7,990 nt of DNA from Mycobacterium sp. (GTDB taxonomy: Bacteria > Actinomycetota > Actinomycetes > Mycobacteriales > Mycobacteriaceae): NCBI GenBank assembly GCA_025965815.1, contig JAOPWF010000469.1:1-7990 (forward strand). Direction: 5' to 3'. Positions 5,308-7,990 of this stretch are shown here, one piece after another (within the stretch, counting starts at the first letter, position 1; the number at the start of each line of letters is the position of its first letter). Position numbers and translations under genes: made by a program. The notes beneath the pieces are model-generated. The model searched no databases. It saw only the letters and a list, made by a program, of their open reading frames with translations, and was not told where the DNA came from.

Positions 5308-6720
5308 ATGACTAGTAAGGCCATGCGGTCAGATGAGGCCACCGCGAGCGCACTGAGCGCACCCGCCTTCAGCGGTCACCGGCCAACCGGTGCGGGCGAC
5401 CTGTCGGTCGAGACCCACGGAATAACCCCCATCGGCGAGGATCAGCGGTACGGCAGACCCGAACGACTGTTCACGGTCTGGTTCGCCCCCCAGGTCACCA
5501 TGACTGGAGTCTTCACCGGCACCCTGGCGGTCGCCCTTGGGCTCGGGTTCTGGCTGGGCATGCTGGCGATGATCATCGGGACCGTCCTCGGCTCGCTGGT
5601 CGTGGGGTATCTGTCGACGTGGGGCCCACGGACCGGAGCCGGTCAGCTGCCCAATGCGCGGATGGCGTTCGGCGGCGCCGTCGTCCTGCCCGCCGTCCTG
5701 CAGTGGCTGTCGTCGATCGCCTGGGACGGGCTGGTGGGCCTGTTCGGTGGTGAGGCCCTGGCCGTTCTGCTCGACATCCCGTTCTGGGTCGGCGTACTGA
5801 TCGTGTTGGCGCTGCAGGGTGCCGTCGGATTCTTCGGCTACGAAGTGATCCACCGGGTGCAGGCGGTGCTCACGGTGATCTTGTTTGTCACCTTCCTCGT
5901 TTTCGCCGTCAAGCTCGTCCAGGGCCACGAGGTCGTCACACCGCCCACCGCGGCGGGCGCGGACCTGGTGGGCGCCTTCGTCCTCGAGGTGACCATCGCC
6001 TTGAGCCTGGCGATTTCGTGGGCGAGCTACGCGGCCGACTTCAGCCGGTATCTGCCGGCGAACTCGTCGCGCCTCAGGGTCTTCGGGTTCAGCTTCGCCG
6101 GAATCGTTTCGGCCTACGTCTTCGTCCAGGGCATCGGTATCGCCGCGGCGGGGGCACTGTCCGAACAGACCGCCGAAGGGGTGCGTTCCATCATGGGCGG
6201 CGGCGTCCTCGGAGCGGTGGCGTTGGCAGCGATTGCACTCGCGTCCGTGGGGTCCAGTGCGATGAACGACTACAGCGGCTCACTCGCATTGCAGACTATC
6301 GGTGTTCGGGTGCGTCGGCCGGTCTCCGCCGTTGTCGTCACGGCCCTGGCCTTCGTCCTGATTCTCTGGCTGCACTCGGGTGACACCGCGTCGCGATTCG
6401 AGGATGTGCTGCTGCTCATCGGCTACTGGATCCCGGCGTTCGTCGCGGTGATCGTTGTCGACTGGGTGATCCGCACCCGCGGACGATCCAGTATCAACCC
6501 GGCGAAGGAGCAGACAGACCGTGGCGACGCGGTGGCCGCGCTGGTCGTATTCGTGCTGGCGTACGCCGCGGCCATGCCGTTCATGAACACATCGCTCATC
6601 CAGGGCCCGGTCGCCCAGGCCTGGCACGGAGCCGACGTGGCCTACCTCGTCAACTTTGTCGTCGCGCTGGCGCTCTACGGCGGCTATAGATTCCTGCGGG
6701 TTCGCATCGGCAGACGGTAG
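5308..6720 (+). CDS. NCS1 family purine/cytosine-type permease
   Basis: A 470-residue, roughly 12-helix inner-membrane importer of the nucleobase-cation symport-1 family, related to cytosine/purine permeases (Fcy2, CodB types). After a polar N-terminus comes VETHGITPIGEDQRYG (34-49), the family entry motif, and then RLFTVWFAPQVTMTGVF. Other marks are GYLSTWGPRTGAGQLPNARM (100-119), a helix 6 region LAISWASYAADFSRYLP (234-250), AMNDYSGSLALQTIGVRVRR, and GYWIPAFVAVIVVDWV. The start ATG at 5308 follows GGAGGG (5293-5298) by 9 bases and opens the typical N-terminus. The upstream frame belongs to the broken thioesterase, although it is open and continuous with it. The substrate could be a nucleobase, hydantoin, allantoin or a related compound, and the sequence does not decide. 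No separate promoter is evident in the 76 bases after the pseudogene. The gene converges on the small monooxygenase gene with an 8-base gap. Confidence 0.93.
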   Translation: MTSKAMRSDEATASALSAPAFSGHRPTGAGDLSVETHGITPIGEDQRYGRPERLFTVWFAPQVTMTGVFTGTLAVALGLGFWLGMLAMIIGTVLGSLVVGYLSTWGPRTGAGQLPNARMAFGGAVVLPAVLQWLSSIAWDGLVGLFGGEALAVLLDIPFWVGVLIVLALQGAVGFFGYEVIHRVQAVLTVILFVTFLVFAVKLVQGHEVVTPPTAAGADLVGAFVLEVTIALSLAISWASYAADFSRYLPANSSRLRVFGFSFAGIVSAYVFVQGIGIAAAGALSEQTAEGVRSIMGGGVLGAVALAAIALASVGSSAMNDYSGSLALQTIGVRVRRPVSAVVVTALAFVLILWLHSGDTASRFEDVLLLIGYWIPAFVAVIVVDWVIRTRGRSSINPAKEQTDRGDAVAALVVFVLAYAAAMPFMNTSLIQGPVAQAWHGADVAYLVNFVVALALYGGYRFLRVRIGRR

Positions 6721-6728
6721 GCCGCTGC

Positions 6729-7016
6729 TCAGGTCAGGTTTCGTACGTCCGCGACGTCGTACTCCGACACCGCGACGGAGTGAATCGTCGCGCTCTGCTG
6801 GTCGCCGGGTCCGCTGCCGCGGAACGCGTCGACCGCGGCCTGCGATTCCCAACGTTCGAAGATGTTGACGCGGGCCGGGTCCACCAGGTCGGCAGTCAGG
6901 GCGAAGTCCAGGCAGCCGGGGGTACGGCGGGCCAGCTCGACCACCTCCGCGCAACCCGCCAGGTAGCGTTCGCGCGCGCCGGGGTCGACGACAAGGTGTC
7001 CCGCAACGATGACCAT
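6729..7016 (-). CDS. Antibiotic biosynthesis monooxygenase (ABM) domain protein, putative quinol monooxygenase
   Basis: A 95-residue protein with the dimeric ferredoxin-like ABM fold, as in YgiN, ActVA-Orf6 and LsrG relatives. The pattern is typical: first strand [20 protein letters not shown], helix ending [20 protein letters not shown] (about 27-46), then the strand [20 protein letters not shown] (50-69), and a C-terminal strand [10 protein letters not shown]. Some family members oxidise quinols or small aromatics without a cofactor, but many have no known substrate. The start is the ATG at 7014-7016, with AGGAG 7 bases upstream. The frame is open further up, with an ATG at 7082 that would add 22 residues. 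That extension has no ribosome-binding site and does not belong to the domain. The gene is divergent from ctaD and converges on the permease. Confidence 0.9.
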   Translation of the reverse strand: MVIVAGHLVVDPGARERYLAGCAEVVELARRTPGCLDFALTADLVDPARVNIFERWESQAAVDAFRGSGPGDQQSATIHSVAVSEYDVADVRNLT

Positions 7017-7101
7017 CTGCCTGCTCCTGCATAGGTAGCGCCGCCCGTCCTGATATTGACGGTTCACGGGCGCCGGACTCATCGCAAAACCGGATTTCCC
7101 G

Positions 7102-7116
7102 CGGGCCCTCGGCCCG
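7102..7116. other. GC-rich hairpin between the ABM gene and ctaD
   Basis: CGGGCC, loop CTC, then GGCCCG: a perfect 6-base-pair stem in the 206-base region between the two divergent starts. It has no T-tract and lies upstream of both genes, so it is not a normal terminator. A regulatory role is possible but unsupported. I found no convincing promoter for either gene in this region. Confidence 0.25.
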
Positions 7117-7212
7117 AAAGGTCGGCTCAGTGGCCAATCTTTGGGACTGCAGGGACGACGCATCGACGGGCCGACTGTTGGCACAGTGCATTCAACACCA
7201 GACGGTAGGACT

Positions 7213-7225
7213 GGAGGAGCTGTTG
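7213..7225 (+). promoter_or_regulatory. Ribosome-binding site and TTG start of ctaD
   Basis: GGAGGAG (7213-7219) lies 3 bases before the TTG at 7223-7225, or 5 bases if the core GGAGG is counted. Reading from this TTG gives MTAEAPP, the N-terminus I remember for mycobacterial CtaD, so it fixes the start although no ATG or GTG is present nearby. Confidence 0.75.
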
Positions 7226-7990
7226 ACAGCGGAAGCACCCCCGGTAAGAGAGCTTGAGGCCCGTCGCCCGTTTCCGGCGCGGCTGGGGCCGAAGGGCAAT
7301 CTGGTCTACAAGCTGGTCACCACCACCGATCACAAGGTGATCGGGATCATGTACCTGGTCGCCTGCTTTGCGTTCTTCTTCATCGGTGGCCTGATGGCGT
7401 TGCTCATGCGCACCGAGTTGGCGGCCCCCGGACTGCAGTTCCTGTCCAACGAGCAGTACAACCAGCTGTTCACCATGCACGGCACCGTGATGCTGCTGCT
7501 CTACGCCACCCCGATCGTGTTCGGCTTCGCCAATGCCGTCCTGCCTTTGCAGATCGGCGCCCCCGACGTCGCGTTCCCGCGGCTGAATGCCCTGTCGTTC
7601 TGGCTGTTCGTGTTCGGCGCGGTGATTGCGTTGGCGGGCTTCGTCACCCCTACCGGCGCCGCGGACTTCGGCTGGACCGCGTACGCCCCACTCAGTGACG
7701 CCATCCATAGTCCCGGCGCCGGCGGTGACCTGTGGATCATGGGCCTAATCCTCGCCGGCCTGGGCACCATTCTGGGCGCCGTGAACATGATCACCACGGT
7801 GGTCTGCATGCGCGCCCCGGGCATGACGATGTTCCGGATGCCGATCTTTACCTGGAACATCCTGGTCACCAGCATCCTGGTGCTGTTGGCGTTCCCGATC
7901 CTGACCGCCGCGCTGTTCGGCCTGGCCGCTGACCGCCACCTCGGCGCGCACATCTACGACCCAGCGAACGGCGGTGTGCTGCTCTGGCAG
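7223..7990 (+). CDS. ctaD: Cytochrome c oxidase subunit I (CtaD), N-terminal 256 residues
   Basis: Catalytic subunit of the aa3-type cytochrome c oxidase, an integral membrane protein that passes electrons from cytochrome c (in mycobacteria, within the bcc-aa3 supercomplex) to oxygen and pumps protons. The sequence opens with a soluble N-terminus and then [19 protein letters not shown] (30-48), leading into helix [21 protein letters not shown] (81-100) follows and carries His86, a low-spin heme a ligand. The well-conserved [20 protein letters not shown] (107-126) and [20 protein letters not shown] (188-207) come next, ending at ANGGVLLWQ. The heme a3/CuB site (the HPEVY histidine and later ligands) lies beyond the right edge. 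The frame is intact up to the edge. In M. tuberculosis ctaD sits near serB2. Its neighbour here is an ABM protein, so this could be the main copy in a different context or one of several paralogues. Confidence 0.97.
   Translation, partial: MTAEAPPVRELEARRPFPARLGPKGNLVYKLVTTTDHKVIGIMYLVACFAFFFIGGLMALLMRTELAAPGLQFLSNEQYNQLFTMHGTVMLLLYATPIVFGFANAVLPLQIGAPDVAFPRLNALSFWLFVFGAVIALAGFVTPTGAADFGWTAYAPLSDAIHSPGAGGDLWIMGLILAGLGTILGAVNMITTVVCMRAPGMTMFRMPIFTWNILVTSILVLLAFPILTAALFGLAADRHLGAHIYDPANGGVLLWQ

Noticed and set aside
5129..5311. 60-codon ORF whose TGA overlaps the permease ATG (ATGA)
   Set aside because: Its first third is the middle of the broken thioesterase and the rest resembles nothing known, so the overlap looks accidental.
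7017..7082. 22-residue N-terminal extension of the ABM protein, including [16 protein letters not shown]
   Set aside because: It vaguely resembles actinobacterial Cys-containing leader peptides, but it has no stop codon of its own and no ribosome-binding site or -10. The ATG at 7016 has a good ribosome-binding site and begins the domain.
1..7990. CRISPR arrays, tRNA genes, insertion sequences, phage or defence genes
   Set aside because: No spaced direct repeats, cloverleaf-like segments, terminal inverted repeats or transposase, integrase or nuclease motifs were seen on either strand.

Overview
The window looks like chromosomal DNA of a mycobacterium (Mycobacterium/Mycolicibacterium type). 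The evidence is the high G+C content, GTG and TTG starts beside ATG starts, an apparently leaderless promoter, and a cytochrome c oxidase subunit I whose N-terminal half agrees closely with mycobacterial CtaD as I remember it. I see no tRNA, rRNA, CRISPR array, insertion sequence, phage gene or defence system. Most of the window is ordinary accessory metabolism, with a few well-defined points of interest.

Layout from left to right. (1) The N-terminal part of an MFS drug-type exporter runs leftward off the window, with a TTG start. (2) Divergent from it is a double-hotdog acyl-CoA thioesterase. (3) Next is a regulated module: a TetR-family repressor (rightward) is divergent from a two-gene operon (leftward). 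The operon encodes a DUF2867 protein and a sulfite-oxidase-fold molybdopterin enzyme, coupled by a 4-base stop/start overlap. The 87 bases between tetR and the operon hold two perfect palindromes with the same core (ATACGRTGYCGTAT), interleaved with two good divergent promoters. This is a textbook local-repressor arrangement and the clearest functional unit in the window. (4) A DmpA-type P1 aminopeptidase (leftward) converges on tetR. Its self-cleavage and active-site residues can be placed by spacing. (5) Rightward from there is a broken PaaI-like thioesterase (a large internal deletion, a one-base insertion and perhaps an N-terminal shift), followed by an intact NCS1 purine/cytosine-type permease. 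(6) A small antibiotic-biosynthesis-monooxygenase-fold protein (leftward) converges on the permease. (7) The first 256 codons of ctaD, cytochrome c oxidase subunit I, start at a TTG and run off the right edge.

How the genes relate. The TetR, DUF2867 and molybdoenzyme genes very probably form one ligand-induced redox module of unknown substrate. The peptidase and permease sit on opposite sides of a shared upstream region and may serve uptake and hydrolysis of a related small molecule, but that is only inference. The three complete convergent gene pairs meet with an 8-base overlap, a 19-base gap and an 8-base gap, so there is almost no room for classical terminators. No gene-free stretch exceeds about 210 bases.
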